NCBI GenBank assembly: GCA_916610825.1
Contig: OU744452.1
Span: 19,683,830 to 19,747,829, forward strand
DNA from: Haliclystus octoradiatus
Taxonomy: Eukaryota; Cnidaria; Staurozoa; Stauromedusae; Haliclystidae
Direction: 5' to 3'
Length of the DNA stretch: 64,000 nt
This document shows positions 11,892 to 23,151 of this stretch, piece by piece (the stretch's first letter is position 1; the number at the start of each line of letters is the position of its first letter). A program made the translations under genes and the position numbers. The notes under the pieces are model-generated. The model was given only the letters and a program-made list of their open reading frames with translations. It was not told the origin of the DNA and searched no databases.

Positions 11892-12048
11892 TGTAGTATT
11901 ATGTGAATAAGCTAGAACTTGAGACGAGAGAATAAACGTTGTTGATCACAGAACAGTATATTAGAATCTAAACTAAAACTATAAATGACACGATTATGTT
12001 TACAGGAAGTATATCAATATTGTAATGTAAATAAGTTGTAATAGCACA
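11892..12048 (-). repeat. Gypsy LTR (3' LTR in element orientation)
   Basis: 157 bp, TG...CA, apparently identical to 16573-16729. Confidence 0.93.
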
Positions 12049-12094
12049 TGCCCTTTCTGGGAGATTATAGAAATATACATGTAATGAATATTGA

Positions 12095-15000
12095 TTATAA
12101 ATTTAGTTTATTAGTTTTGTTTTTCTTTCTAGTGCTGCGTCTAGGTGGTGAATGTAATGATGCACTAGATGTATTTGTTGATGGTTCTTCCTCCTCTGGG
12201 GTGGTTGAAGCAGCAGCTGTAGTTGATGTTGATGGACCATAGTACCGGCGGAGTTGACGGCGGTTGCGCCAGTAGAGTCGACCAGATTCGGTTTTTAGGC
12301 GATAGCTGCGTCCTCGAGGATCAATAGAGACAATTTCTCCAATGCGATCCCAATGTTTGGTATTCTGATTTTGGATGCGGACAATATCACCAGGAATGAA
12401 TGGATCAAGGCGGCGAGCATGAAGGTCATGTTGTTGTTTTGCTTTTTCTTTTAGCGTGCTTGCTTTCTTGTCTGCAATAATAATTAGTTGCTTGATGTCA
12501 TCAGTGAATTGCGATGGATGAATTGGGATTCGTGACCGAAGAGGTTTGCCAAATAAACGCTGGGCTGGACTGATACCATCACTTCTTGGTGTATTACGGT
12601 ATTCCAATAGAGCTTTGTAGAAGGCTTCTGTGTTGAGGTGTCCATTTGTTGTTACTTTGGCGACAATATTTTCCATAGCTTTGACAGCAGCTTCTGCATG
12701 TCCGTTGGCTTGATGATGGTATGGTGACGACGGGTCGTGAATTATGCCCCAATCTTTGCAGAATGCTGAAAATGCATGACTTGAAAACTGCGGTCCACCA
12801 TCAGACGTTAAGCGAATAGGGACACCCATGCTACAGAACCAGCTGGATAGAATATCGACGACGGTGTCTGTATCGGTGCTCTTGCCACAGTGTACAACGT
12901 GAGGCCAACCAGAGTACTTATCGGTGATGACAAGGAATTCGTGGCCATGGTGTGAGAAAATGTCTGTTGCAATCGCTTCACCAGGACGAGTTGGTGGTGT
13001 GTCTTGAATAAGTGGCTCATGTGAGTTGGATGACAGTCTTTGGGCACATTCTTCGCATGACCGAATTCGATTTGTGACTTCGTTGGTCATATTTGGCCAA
13101 AAAATACATTGTCGAGCTCGTGCAAGAGTTCGAGTTAGACCAAGATGAGATGTGTGGAGTTCATTCAGCATAGTCGATCGAAGAGATTTTGGGATAAGAA
13201 TGCGATCTTGGTAGAGGATGATTGATGATTCCAAGAGTGACAGATCGTGACGTAGTGACCAATAGGGGTGAATGCTGATGTCCAGTTTTTCCTTCTGTTG
13301 TGGGAAGCCATTAATGATCAGGTCAGCTAGCTTGAGGTGTACTGCGTCATTTTCACCTGCAGATTTGACTTTGTTGAGAGTTGCGTCTGGTGGAAAGTTG
13401 GTAGCATCAGTTGATTGAAGACGAGTTTGGATGTGATTTACTTGGAAGCTTGAATCAGCATCTGTATCAATGTTGACATCGTCTGGACTTGGTTGATCAA
13501 CTGGATGTCGTGAGAAGCAATCGACGACGGTGTGACTTGTACCAGCACGCCAGATAGCAGTGAATGAAAATGATGATAACTTTTCTTTGAGGCGAATGAT
13601 TCTTGCACTTGGAATTTGGTGCAGACGCTTGTCATTGAGGATGGATATTAGTGGCTTGTGGTCGACAATTAGGTTAAATGATGACCCATGTAAAAACATT
13701 TTGCACTTCTGGGTTGCCCAAACGACTGCGGCCAATTCAATTTCAGTAGCAGAGTAGCGGGACTCTGCATCAGTGACAAAGCGTGAACCACATTGTAGGA
13801 GGCGCCAAGTTTTGTCATCTTGTTCGGACCATAGAGCATAGCCAAGTCCTTTAGATTGTGCAGCATCTGTTTCAAGTCGGAGTTGAGCTTGTGGATTGAA
13901 ATGAGCAAGGATGCGTGGACTAGTTAGTTCATTGATGAGGCCTTTGAATGCATCTTGGTGGAGTTGATTCCAATAGAAAGATGTTGAAGGTGACAGTAGA
14001 GCTCGTAGTGGTGTTGCCAGTTGTGAAATTTCAGATGAAAATGATTCAAACTGTTGTACCAGACCAAGGAAAGAGCGTAGTTGCGTCAATGATGTTGGTT
14101 GTGGAAATTCTGTCAATGCAGTAACCAGGCGAGGATTTAACGTGTAACCAGTTGAAGTAATAACATACCCACACCATTCAGCAGATGATTGAGCAAAATG
14201 AAATTTCTTTTTATTCAAGGTGATACCATTATCAGAGCATCTCTTTAAGACGTCTTTGACTCGTTTGATGTGTGTGTCATAGTCTTTGTCGTAGATGATG
14301 ACGTCTTCCACCACTTTCTGTAGGTTGTCAATGCCAGCCAATGCTTCATCTCCACGTCGGTTGTGCTCATCGCCAGCGCTGATAAGACCCATGACATTCC
14401 TTCTAAAGCGGTAACAGCCCCAGGGTGTGATGAATGTAGTGAGCGGTCTTGATTCAGTAGCCAGAGGTACTTGCCAGTAGCCATGACGGGCGTCCAAGGT
14501 AGTGAAGTATTTCATTCCAGGCGGGATGTTGGCGATCAGATCTCGTGGTGTGCGTGATGGATAACCAGGTCTTTTGACAAACCGATTTAGTGATGTGAGA
14601 TCAACTGTGATTCTTGGTTCTGTAGAGTTCTTCTTTGGAACGACAACCATAGGGTGAATCCATTGTGGTGATTCGTTCAAAGGAACTTTTTCTATGATGT
14701 CCTTTGTGATCATCGAATCTAGTTGTGCTTGTACCAATTTCTGCCACTTAAACGGTATATTATACGCTTTGTATTGGCGAGTAGGTGTGGCGTCTTCGGT
14801 CAGCTCTATCTTCATTGCAGGGCCATCCATTTTCCGTAGTGGTCCTGTGTCAGTGAAAACAGAAGAGAATTCCTTTATAAGTTGTGTGGCGTCATCGTTG
14901 GAAGATTGCTGTGTTGGTAGATTGATGTGATGAGCTTCTTGGTCAGTGCTTGCCAATAGAGACACAGTGTTGACAGGAGTAGCTGCTGATAAGTCTGGCC

Positions 15001-16447
15001 AGTTTTCAGGAATAAGACCCAACGCAATGCATCCTTTTTTGCTTAGTAATGGTGCATTGACAGCGTCCACCACATGAATGTCAGCAGTGTATTGATTGTT
15101 GTTAAGTTTGATTGTCAGAGAACAGCGACCAAGTGTTGATAGAGGTGTTGAATTAGCTGTAAATAGTTGATCAGTAGCTGGCTTCAACTTTAATAAAAGG
15201 TCACAGTTTAATGCCTTTAAATGTTGAACACTTAGGACGTCACATGCAGCACCAGTGTCAGGTAGCCAATGAAGGTATGAGGGTCCATGTTCATGTGTAG
15301 TTAGTAGCTTGATTGTATCAGTTGTATTTGACAATGCATTAAGATATACATGGTTAGTATTTGGTTGATGTGATGATCTTTTTTTTGCTTTGCAAACTGA
15401 TTGATAGTGTCCTAACTTGTCACAAAATCCACATATAGCTTCTTTTGCTGGGCATTCGGCTCTTGAATGCTTTTGCTTGCCACAAAAATAACATTTAGGT
15501 GTATGTTCATTAGAGCTGTTGTTGTCTTGACGACCAGTATTTGATTTTTCTGATTTCTTGTAAGGCTTCTTGCTTTTGATTGCTGAGACATTAATTGTTG
15601 AAGAGGTTGCTAACTTGTCTTGTGTTGTCTTACTTGCCTCGTGAGATGTACAAATGTCTAATGTTTTCTTTAATGTAAGCGTAGAAAATTTTTCTGCCAG
15701 GACTTTTTGTTGCGTGTCAACATCGCGGAGGCCACATATTAGACGGTCCCGCAGTCTTTCGTCCCGCATGTTTTGTGATATTCCTGTGTCTGCGTGACAT
15801 GTTTCGCATGTTAACTCAGGGGAAAACCCACAGCTTTCATCAAGCGTGCGTAGAACGGCGTAGTATTGATCTATCGTCTCATCAGGAAGTTGGTCCCTGT
15901 TGTGAAATTCTTTTCGATCAAGCAGTGGATTTCGTTTATCTCGAAGATAATGACTAAATTTGTCTATTATTGCGTCTGTATCATCGATATCGTTGACCAA
16001 GATTACTTTGGCTGTCCACAACTTTGACCAATCGTCGTGAATTGCAGATCTTAGTATGCCTCTTCGAGCAGCGAGATTGCAGTCTGTTGACAAACGTGTC
16101 GCAGCAGCGTAACCTGAAAATCGTTCTTCCCAATCACGAAAATCGGCAATAGTTATCTTCGAAGGACTTTTTAATGTTGGTATGTCCATTCTTTTGGCTG
16201 AACCCGAGTGAGATTCGTTATTTCTGTGTTTTGAAGTTGCTTTAGCGACGGATTGCAGAGCGGCGGTAAAAGCTTGTTGTTGTTGCTGTAAAATGGCGTT
16301 AAACCATGGCGGAATATCTCCTGAAGGTAGATTAATAGAAGATGCCAAAGGTATTATTGGATCGTGAGAATCAGAATTATCAGAGAATTCTTCATCACCA
16401 GCAGTGCTTGTGGAAGCTTTTTCATTCTGACGTGTCTCCATTGGCAT
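12095..16447 (-). CDS. Gypsy Gag-Pol polyprotein
   Basis: One minus-strand frame of 1,450 codons. Domains in order: a Gag-like N-terminal part; two zinc knuckles (CYFCGKQKHSRAEC and CGFCDKLGHYQSVC, about residues 318-355); aspartic protease around WLPDTGAACDVLSV; reverse transcriptase (near MVVVPKKNSTEPRITVDLTS and FTTLDARHGYWQVPL); RNase H (near LRLETDAAQSKGLGYALWS); an HHCC integrase head (near HTSHLGLTRTLARARQ); the integrase core (EAIATDIFSHHGHEFLVITD); and a basic tail ending near RKKNKTNKLNL. This order is that of Ty3/Gypsy elements. There is no envelope-like frame. Retroelement gene, not host. Confidence 0.93.
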   Translation of the reverse strand: MPMETRQNEKASTSTAGDEEFSDNSDSHDPIIPLASSINLPSGDIPPWFNAILQQQQQAFTAALQSVAKATSKHRNNESHSGSAKRMDIPTLKSPSKITIADFRDWEERFSGYAAATRLSTDCNLAARRGILRSAIHDDWSKLWTAKVILVNDIDDTDAIIDKFSHYLRDKRNPLLDRKEFHNRDQLPDETIDQYYAVLRTLDESCGFSPELTCETCHADTGISQNMRDERLRDRLICGLRDVDTQQKVLAEKFSTLTLKKTLDICTSHEASKTTQDKLATSSTINVSAIKSKKPYKKSEKSNTGRQDNNSSNEHTPKCYFCGKQKHSRAECPAKEAICGFCDKLGHYQSVCKAKKRSSHQPNTNHVYLNALSNTTDTIKLLTTHEHGPSYLHWLPDTGAACDVLSVQHLKALNCDLLLKLKPATDQLFTANSTPLSTLGRCSLTIKLNNNQYTADIHVVDAVNAPLLSKKGCIALGLIPENWPDLSAATPVNTVSLLASTDQEAHHINLPTQQSSNDDATQLIKEFSSVFTDTGPLRKMDGPAMKIELTEDATPTRQYKAYNIPFKWQKLVQAQLDSMITKDIIEKVPLNESPQWIHPMVVVPKKNSTEPRITVDLTSLNRFVKRPGYPSRTPRDLIANIPPGMKYFTTLDARHGYWQVPLATESRPLTTFITPWGCYRFRRNVMGLISAGDEHNRRGDEALAGIDNLQKVVEDVIIYDKDYDTHIKRVKDVLKRCSDNGITLNKKKFHFAQSSAEWCGYVITSTGYTLNPRLVTALTEFPQPTSLTQLRSFLGLVQQFESFSSEISQLATPLRALLSPSTSFYWNQLHQDAFKGLINELTSPRILAHFNPQAQLRLETDAAQSKGLGYALWSEQDDKTWRLLQCGSRFVTDAESRYSATEIELAAVVWATQKCKMFLHGSSFNLIVDHKPLISILNDKRLHQIPSARIIRLKEKLSSFSFTAIWRAGTSHTVVDCFSRHPVDQPSPDDVNIDTDADSSFQVNHIQTRLQSTDATNFPPDATLNKVKSAGENDAVHLKLADLIINGFPQQKEKLDISIHPYWSLRHDLSLLESSIILYQDRILIPKSLRSTMLNELHTSHLGLTRTLARARQCIFWPNMTNEVTNRIRSCEECAQRLSSNSHEPLIQDTPPTRPGEAIATDIFSHHGHEFLVITDKYSGWPHVVHCGKSTDTDTVVDILSSWFCSMGVPIRLTSDGGPQFSSHAFSAFCKDWGIIHDPSSPYHHQANGHAEAAVKAMENIVAKVTTNGHLNTEAFYKALLEYRNTPRSDGISPAQRLFGKPLRSRIPIHPSQFTDDIKQLIIIADKKASTLKEKAKQQHDLHARRLDPFIPGDIVRIQNQNTKHWDRIGEIVSIDPRGRSYRLKTESGRLYWRNRRQLRRYYGPSTSTTAAASTTPEEEEPSTNTSSASLHSPPRRSTRKKNKTNKLNL

Positions 16448-16572
16448 AATGTAAACAACACGAACAGTAAGATGAATGAAAAATATGAACCAATAAATAT
16501 ACCAAACGAAGACGAAGGTATAAATAACAAATCAACAATAACAATCCCAAAGTTCGAATAATCGCAGCGCCA

Positions 16573-16729
16573 TGTAGTATTATGTGAATAAGCTAGAACT
16601 TGAGACGAGAGAATAAACGTTGTTGATCACAGAACAGTATATTAGAATCTAAACTAAAACTATAAATGACACGATTATGTTTACAGGAAGTATATCAATA
16701 TTGTAATGTAAATAAGTTGTAATAGCACA
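16573..16729 (-). repeat. Gypsy LTR (5' LTR in element orientation)
   Basis: 157-bp partner of 11892-12048. It is followed on the plus strand by CAAAG, the second copy of the target duplication. Confidence 0.93.
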
Positions 16730-19700
16730 CAAAGTACTTGCATCAACATTTTGCCTCTCACCAACATAGCTGCTGCAATACCAATAGGATCAAAGATCTT
16801 TGCTATTTGGCTCAGAATCTCCCTCTTGGTCCAGTTGCCTTCCTTCTTCGATTGTTTAATTCTGAATGTCATGGTGTCATCTCTTGAATTCCAAATTGTT
16901 CCAAGGATCTTTTCTTGTTGTTGGTCAATTTCTTTTTCTTCCTGTCCTTCACTTTGTTCACTCTTTAATTCAGGGCAGTTTGTGACCCATTCCTTTAGTG
17001 GAAATCCTCCTCTTTGTAACACTTCTTCAATGTCACTGGCCAGTTGTGGTACATCTTCTGTAGCTTGAACTGAGTCGCATATGTCGTCTACGTATGTATT
17101 CCTTTGGATGGTTTCAGCTGCCTTTGGAAATTCTCCTTTGCTGTCTTCTGCTGTTTTCCAAAGTACAGTTTGGGCCATGGCTGGTGCTGGCTTGTCTCCA
17201 AATGGCACTCTCAACATCATGTAGACATCAGGTGGCTTTGTGGTGTCCAAGTTCCTCCAAAGGTATCGATGCATGTGTTGATCTTTTTCAGGTAACTTTA
17301 TTTGATTGAACATTTTCGATATATCATTGCACAATGCCCATTTGTTTTCTCTAAATCTCAAGATGATGCCAAATAATGAATTGAGTAAATCTGGTCCTTT
17401 GTATAAGGCATCATTGAGGCTTGTTTCTTGGTATGTTGCCGATGAGTCAAAAACAATTCTCAGTGGTGTTGATGGCTTGTCGTGACGAAGGACACCATGG
17501 TGTGGGATGTAGTTAATCGGCCCGTTGTGTGAATCAATTTCCTTTTGCGTCAATTTTCTTGAGAATCCAAGTTCTTCGTTCTTCATTATTTGTGCGTCAT
17601 AGTTGTTTGCTAGTTTGTTGTCTTTCATCAGTTTCTTTTCAGTTGAGATCAATCTTCTATATGCCAAGTCGTAGTTGTTAGGCAAAGTAGTTGGAGGCTG
17701 TTTCCATGGTAACCCAATTTGATACCTATCATCAAGCTTTTTACAACTTTCCTTCAGTAGAACTGCAGCGTGCTTGTCATCTGGAGAACCAATCAATGAA
17801 GGGTCGCAGTTGCACGGTGTGGACTTCACTCCAAAGCTCTCCGTCTCCCAAAATGCCTTTATGTTGATGCTTTCTTCAGCCAATGAAACCGTGTTAGTTG
17901 ATGCAGTGGAACATTGGATGTCATCATCATCTGTCTTCTTGTTGGCACTTCCTAGCAGTACCCATCCCAATGGGGTCATCATTGCAACTGGCATCCCTGG
18001 TTGACCTCTTCTCATTTCACCGACCAGTAGGTGTGCTTGATCCACGCCAAGTAGTACATCAATAGGGCCAGGTGAGTATGACAGGACAACGTCTTCCAGG
18101 TGCTGGTAGTTCTTTATGTTATCTTTTTGCATGTGCCCAACGTCTGCACAGATTTTGTCGAGTTCAACAGCTGTCACTTTATGTTTTTTGCCATCCCCAT
18201 TGATTGCTTCGATGATAAAATCAATTTTTCTTGACATCTGCCTTTTCTGATCACCACTAACCACTGACAAGTTTATGAAAGTTTCTTTTCCTTCCAGGCC
18301 AAGGGACTCAGCAAAACCTTTCCTAACCAATGAAATCTGCGAACCACTATCGATCAGAAGATTTGCCTTTCTTGTGATACCATTGTTGCCATTGACTTTC
18401 ACTTGCAATACCGGTAATGCATTCTTATTCTGGGTGTTTGTTGTGGCATGTGCAGCTGCTGATTCCTTGTGTAGGGCTTCATGGTGAGTCTTGCTGCATT
18501 GCTCTTTACCACATGTTCTTTTGCCTCTACAATCTCTGGCTGAGTGTCCATACTTTAAGCAACTGAAACATGCTCTACCTTCTTTGACCATCTGCCATCT
18601 GTCATCTACATTTGCTTCTAAGAATTGTGGACAGTCAGTAATTACATGCTCCTCTTTACATACCATACATACTTTCTTTTTTTGAGGTTTCTCGTTTGAT
18701 TGAGTGACGTTTGTTGCTGCTGATTGCTTTGGTCTTTGAGGCTCTAGAGAATATGCTTGTGATTTGACAATGGATTCCTTCTCCAACCAATCGTCTAAGC
18801 CATGAACTGTTTGTAGCGCTCGACCTTCTCTGACGTCTCTACCCCATCTCTCGCGGTCTTCATCTGTCAGCTTTCTGACTATGCTTTTCAGCAGACCTGT
18901 TGATTCTAAATCTGCTGTACAACCAGCATTCTTTAACTGTGTGATGATGTCTTGTACTGTGGTTGCAAATTTCAGGAAGCTATAGGCGTCTCCCTTTCGT
19001 ATCGGCTTCAGTTCGTCTATCTGCTTGAAACATACATCTGTCAATTGGTCATTTCTTCCGTAGGTGGTATCGAGCTTTTTCCAGGCCATGTCATAATTCT
19101 CTATATTGCAAATCAGCTGATGTGGAATCTTTGCCAGTCTGCCTCTCAGGATGTGCAGTTTTGTGTTTTTATCTGTAGCATCTGGGTCTACCAATGCCTT
19201 GAATGCAGTTTTAAATTGTCTGTAATCCTTTAGAACACCAGAAAAATGTGGCAGTGTTAATTTGTAACGAATTGGTGCTGTTACACTTTTCTCTTGCTTC
19301 GTTGATTTAGCCGACTCTAAATTGTTCGTAGTAGCCGACTCTACTTTGTTCGTTGGTCTTTCAATGACATCATCTTGTTCGTCTTGCGTTTGAATGACGT
19401 CATCTGTTCTTTGATTGTCCGCTTCAGTGGGATTGGCTACATCTTCATCTTCTTCCGTCTGATCGGTTGATTGTTCGGCTGTCATTCCATTGTTTTCTTG
19501 TTCGATGTTTGTGTCTATCAATTCTTTTGTTTTTGTAGTTTCGTGGCGAGCGGTCTTGTTTTCTTTGACTGTCTGCACGTGCGCTCGTACTTCGAAACGA
19601 ACATCACAAACGTTATCGAACAGTTCGTCTAGCCAATTATCATCATCTAATTCTGCTGTCATCATGTACATTTCGTGGCATTCTTCGGCTCTTTCATAAT

Positions 19701-19920
19701 GTTGGTCTAATAGCGTCAGGCTGTTCATCATCTCTTCTATATCGGTTGATCCTTTGCTGATCAACTTGATTGCCTTGTTCGCCATTCTTGTTACTCGTGA
19801 TTTTGCAAGTGTTCGTTGTTGAACCATCTGTTTTATTGTCAACGCTTTACCATTCATCGTTGTTAACGTTGATCCTGTTGCTGTTTGTTCATCTGTACTA
19901 TTCTCTGTGGAACTCATCAT
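16730..19920 (-). CDS. BEL/Pao gag and upstream pol region
   Basis: The minus-strand frame begins MMSSTENSTDEQTATGS. It encodes an acidic N-terminus, a DUF1759 Gag-like region (LTLPHFSGVLKDYRQFKTAF), zinc knuckles (CMVCKEEHVITDC, CFSCLKYGHSARDC), an aspartic protease around NLLIDSGSQISLVRKGF, and a BEL/Pao reverse transcriptase (near LRIVFDSSATYQETSLNDAL and ETIQRNTYVDDICDSV). The frame ends where the Gypsy element enters. Its remaining pol part lies beyond that insertion. Retroelement fossil, not host. Confidence 0.9.
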
Positions 19921-19956
19921 CGCGACTCTGCTTCGTCAGTCGAACGATTGAATTTT

Positions 19957-20537
19957 TGTAGCGAACGCGAGGATGACTATAATTGAAACCGCCGTTGAAT
20001 GTCGACTGGATTACTATTTTATTAGAATTCACTAAACAATGAAAAATACAAGGAATTAATACTATAAGCTGCACATATAACTAACAAGGTATTACATACA
20101 ACAATGAATTAAAGTCTTACATCGGTGAGCTTTTCTCCAACGGTAGTTGATTGAGATTGATATCGATTGTTACTGTTTCTTTGCAATATTTGTAACGGCA
20201 TCGACGACTACATTTCACTATATCTAAAGATTACAATATTACATGCAGCTTTTATAACAATTTTGAGACTAAACTATTTGCTTACTTTACATTTTATAAT
20301 AATACAATTGTTACGCTATGGGAAATTTGTGCTTTCAATGCATATATTTTTACAATTATATGACTTACAAATCATTTATTATTGTTTTCATTTTGCTACG
20401 GTCATCTTGAATTTTGCTGTATCATATTATCATGACGTAATCTATTCACGTGGTTAAATAAGTCTAAATATAAGTTTATAATGTCATTCTTTTTATAGTT
20501 CTTTTTCGAAGTATTTTATTATTTACAATTCAAAACA
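19957..20537 (-). repeat. BEL/Pao LTR (5' LTR in element orientation)
   Basis: 581 bp, TG...CA, matching 9115-9695. GTTAT follows directly at 20538-20542. Confidence 0.93.
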
Positions 20538-22782
20538 GTTATTCTGAATTTTATGTAGATTACCTTGCATATCTAACTCTATAAAAATCTGTTCTTTTAT
20601 CCAATTTGGAAGATTCTCCATTTTGTTTTCATAAAACTTTAATCGATAAGTTGAATAAACAAGACGCTGACGTGATGACGAATCTAAAAAATTGTAAATA
20701 TTCGAAACTTCGAATCAATCAATCAAATTATAATTACATCAAAATAAAGTCAAGTTCGTATAATAGAGATGAGCCCATCATATTTAATAATCTATCGATT
20801 AATCATTGTATTTTATTGTATATAATTTTAGAATTCACAAATGCCAAAACAAAATCCTTCATTATATTCGCTATTTATTTTATTGAAATTTGGATTTGAT
20901 GCCCGCTCGTTTGTTTCAATTTAGAATTTCTCAATAGGCTCAAAAGTAATTTCCAATATATCATATACTTTATTATATGGAGTTTCATTTTTCGATTTAC
21001 CATTTATTCACAAACCGGGTAAGCGTTTTGTTAGCAATATTTGAATCGTGCGTATAAAGCGTACGTTTTATCTTATGACCAGATTGTTCCGTTGGGATGG
21101 GGGGAGGGGGGATTTCCATACTTTGGTATATGGCACGTTCAAATATTTAAGAGTACCTATTTTTAATTCAGAAGAAAAAACTCAGGGTATTCCTTATCAT
21201 GAACATTTTTTGAGATAGAGTTTTTGATCCCTTTGCAATTATTTCATTTTACAAAATGACTCTGTCCATAAATTACCCTTTTTACTAATTTTTTATGATG
21301 GGGTCTGTCCCTTGTAAAAATATTTTTTCACAATTATACTCATGATGTGAAACAAGTCGAAGGCTTGCCCCAAGTCTGACACATCTGAACCATGATATAG
21401 AAACTCCGATTAACTTTTGATAAGAAATATTATGATAACTTGAAGTTATTCGAAACATTTGGAAATAAAAATACATGTGGAATTTATTTAACTTTAGCTG
21501 ATCAAAATTCTGAGCATCAAAAAAGAACTAAGCACATAAAAAAACTCATGGCCCATAGCTACCTTTTTATACCCTTAACAATGGGGACCATTGGAAGCTA
21601 TAGGCTATCCACCATGTCCGTAAGATTAACCGTCATAACCGTAAGATTAAAACAAACAACATGACCTCAAAGCTGGAATGGACCTACATGAGAGAATATC
21701 AATAGCTATACGAGGCGTACAGGAGCAGTAGTCAAGCTTCGACTCCGGCATTAGTGTCCATATTTCAACGGGAGCCGGACGGAAGCGAATACCTGATCGG
21801 AGCAAGAGTAGGAGCCGGGTCGGAATGCACTCATGGTATCTATTAGTTAGTTAAAGTATAAAATAAATATCTAGATTCATACATGTATTAAGTTGTTTAA
21901 AGGCCTCAAAGTAAACCATTCTATTCTATTCTATGAAAGTGTGGCAAAAAAATGTTCTCCTATAGGGCTGGTACGAGGCCTTAAAATGTAGGCTATAGAT
22001 GAAATTTATAGTGTTTGGTCCCCGCCAAGGGACTCATCAGAAACCTTTCTGATGTCGTATAGCTTGTCAGCCATCACGTCATATAATGTCCTGCTAACAG
22101 ATAAAGTAGATGACGGTATATATAAGTATAGTTATCATTATTAATTATATTAATTACTTATCACGGTGATTTATTTATATAATTTACAAAAAGATGAAGG
22201 TTCTGCTTCATTTCAATTGATGGTTAAATGAGGTTGTAATGTTTTTACTCCAGTTGTATGAATTCCAGTATTAGACGGTCACGGTGCGGAAAGGAGACGC
22301 ATGCTGGTATCGAGGCACGGCGGATGGTATAATTTCAATTTAAATGATATACATCACAGTCATATCGGATGTCATATAATATAATAATAATGTTTTTAGC
22401 TTTATACAGTAGGAGATATAGGCAATGAATATTTTATATAGTCAGGTCTGGTTTTGACCCGTCGCAGCTCTATATCAAGTTTTATATGTATTTTACAAGA
22501 AAGTTTAGAGAATCCGCCAGTATTTCAATTTTCAAAAAATCATAATTTCAGAATCCAAATTTTCTTAACATTTTCTATTGCTATTCAAATAGCAAATATA
22601 GGCATATTTAGAAATTCAATTTTTAACGGTTTAATGCCGTTGAAGCACTCTATAATATATAGAAATACATATATCTTATCATAAATCTTGACCTATAGGT
22701 ATATACCGAAGTCAGTCCCTTGTTCGCTCACTGAGCAGTACTAATGAAGGCTAATGGCCAGAAACAGCTTCTTCTTAGAACA

Positions 22783-23002
22783 TTTTAAGGCAAAAGTCAG
22801 TGGCAACAGTTCCTCGAATTCATTATGTATCTCAATGGCGTTTCGGTTAACAATATAGAACTACAAGTAGAATTTTAAAACCTTTATATTATGTAATTTA
22901 AAAATTGTATTCTCTTGAAAATGGCTTGAGAAAGTAACCGAAAATGTCATCGAGATAAATAATAAAATCGAGAAACTATTGCCACTGACTTTGCCTTGAA
23001 AA
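22783..23002. mobile_element. Foldback MITE, AAGTCAGTGGCAA family
   Basis: Inverted repeats of about 70 bases: the left end TTTTAAGGCAAAAGTCAGTG recurs as the reverse complement of the right end (CACTGACTTTGCCTTGAAAA) with several mismatches. A right-end relative lies near 39985-40025. No coding content. Confidence 0.7.
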
Positions 23003-23012
23003 CTTCAATAAA

Positions 23013-23151
23013 AAGATGATTAATAGTAATATATGGTGAAAGAGTCAATGAATGCTCATTCTTTACTGTTTTTACAGTGCTCATCCTTTAATGTTTTTAC
23101 AGTAAAGAATGTGTATTCTTTGACTCTTTCACCATATATCATTATTATCTA
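23013..23151. mobile_element. Foldback MITE beginning near TATATGGTGAAAGAGTC
   Basis: Arms of about 55 bases: ATATATGGTGAAAGAGTCAA and onward on the left, its reverse complement (ending TTGACTCTTTCACCATATAT with one difference) on the right. The middle has two copies of GTTTTTACAGT. It sits only 10 bp from the preceding foldback. Confidence 0.7.

Larger units (their letters stand above)
11892..16729 (-). mobile_element. Gypsy (Ty3-like) LTR retrotransposon nested in BEL/Pao
   Basis: 4,838 bp bounded by 157-bp direct repeats starting TGTAGTATT and ending TAGCACA, with target duplication CAAAG on both sides (11887-11891 and 16730-16734). The LTR pair looks identical, so the insertion is very recent and younger than its BEL/Pao host. 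On the element strand the sequence TGGCGCTGCG follows the 5' LTR directly, as a primer-binding site does, and AGAAAGGG lies near the 3' LTR in polypurine position. A single long Gag-Pol frame fills the interior. It looks structurally whole. The short LTRs and single frame recall Mag-like Gypsy elements, which is an inference. Confidence 0.95.
9115..20537 (-). mobile_element. BEL/Pao LTR retrotransposon carrying a nested Gypsy element
   Basis: An 11,423-bp unit bounded by two 581-bp direct repeats that start TGTAGCG and end CAAAACA, with a 5-bp target duplication GTTAT. Coding runs on the minus strand: DUF1759-type Gag, zinc knuckles, aspartic protease and reverse transcriptase on the high-coordinate side; RNase-H-like region, integrase and DUF5641-type tail on the low-coordinate side. 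A 4,838-bp Gypsy element (11892-16729) lies within the pol region, so this copy is interrupted; that insertion is the one clear break. The two LTRs look identical as far as I can read them, which points to recent insertion. The coding part is visibly richer in G+C than the surroundings. Confidence 0.95.

Noticed and set aside
20606-20899. 97-codon open frame just downstream of the BEL/Pao element
   Set aside because: Lacks any family resemblance and has no ATG at the frame start; likely chance.
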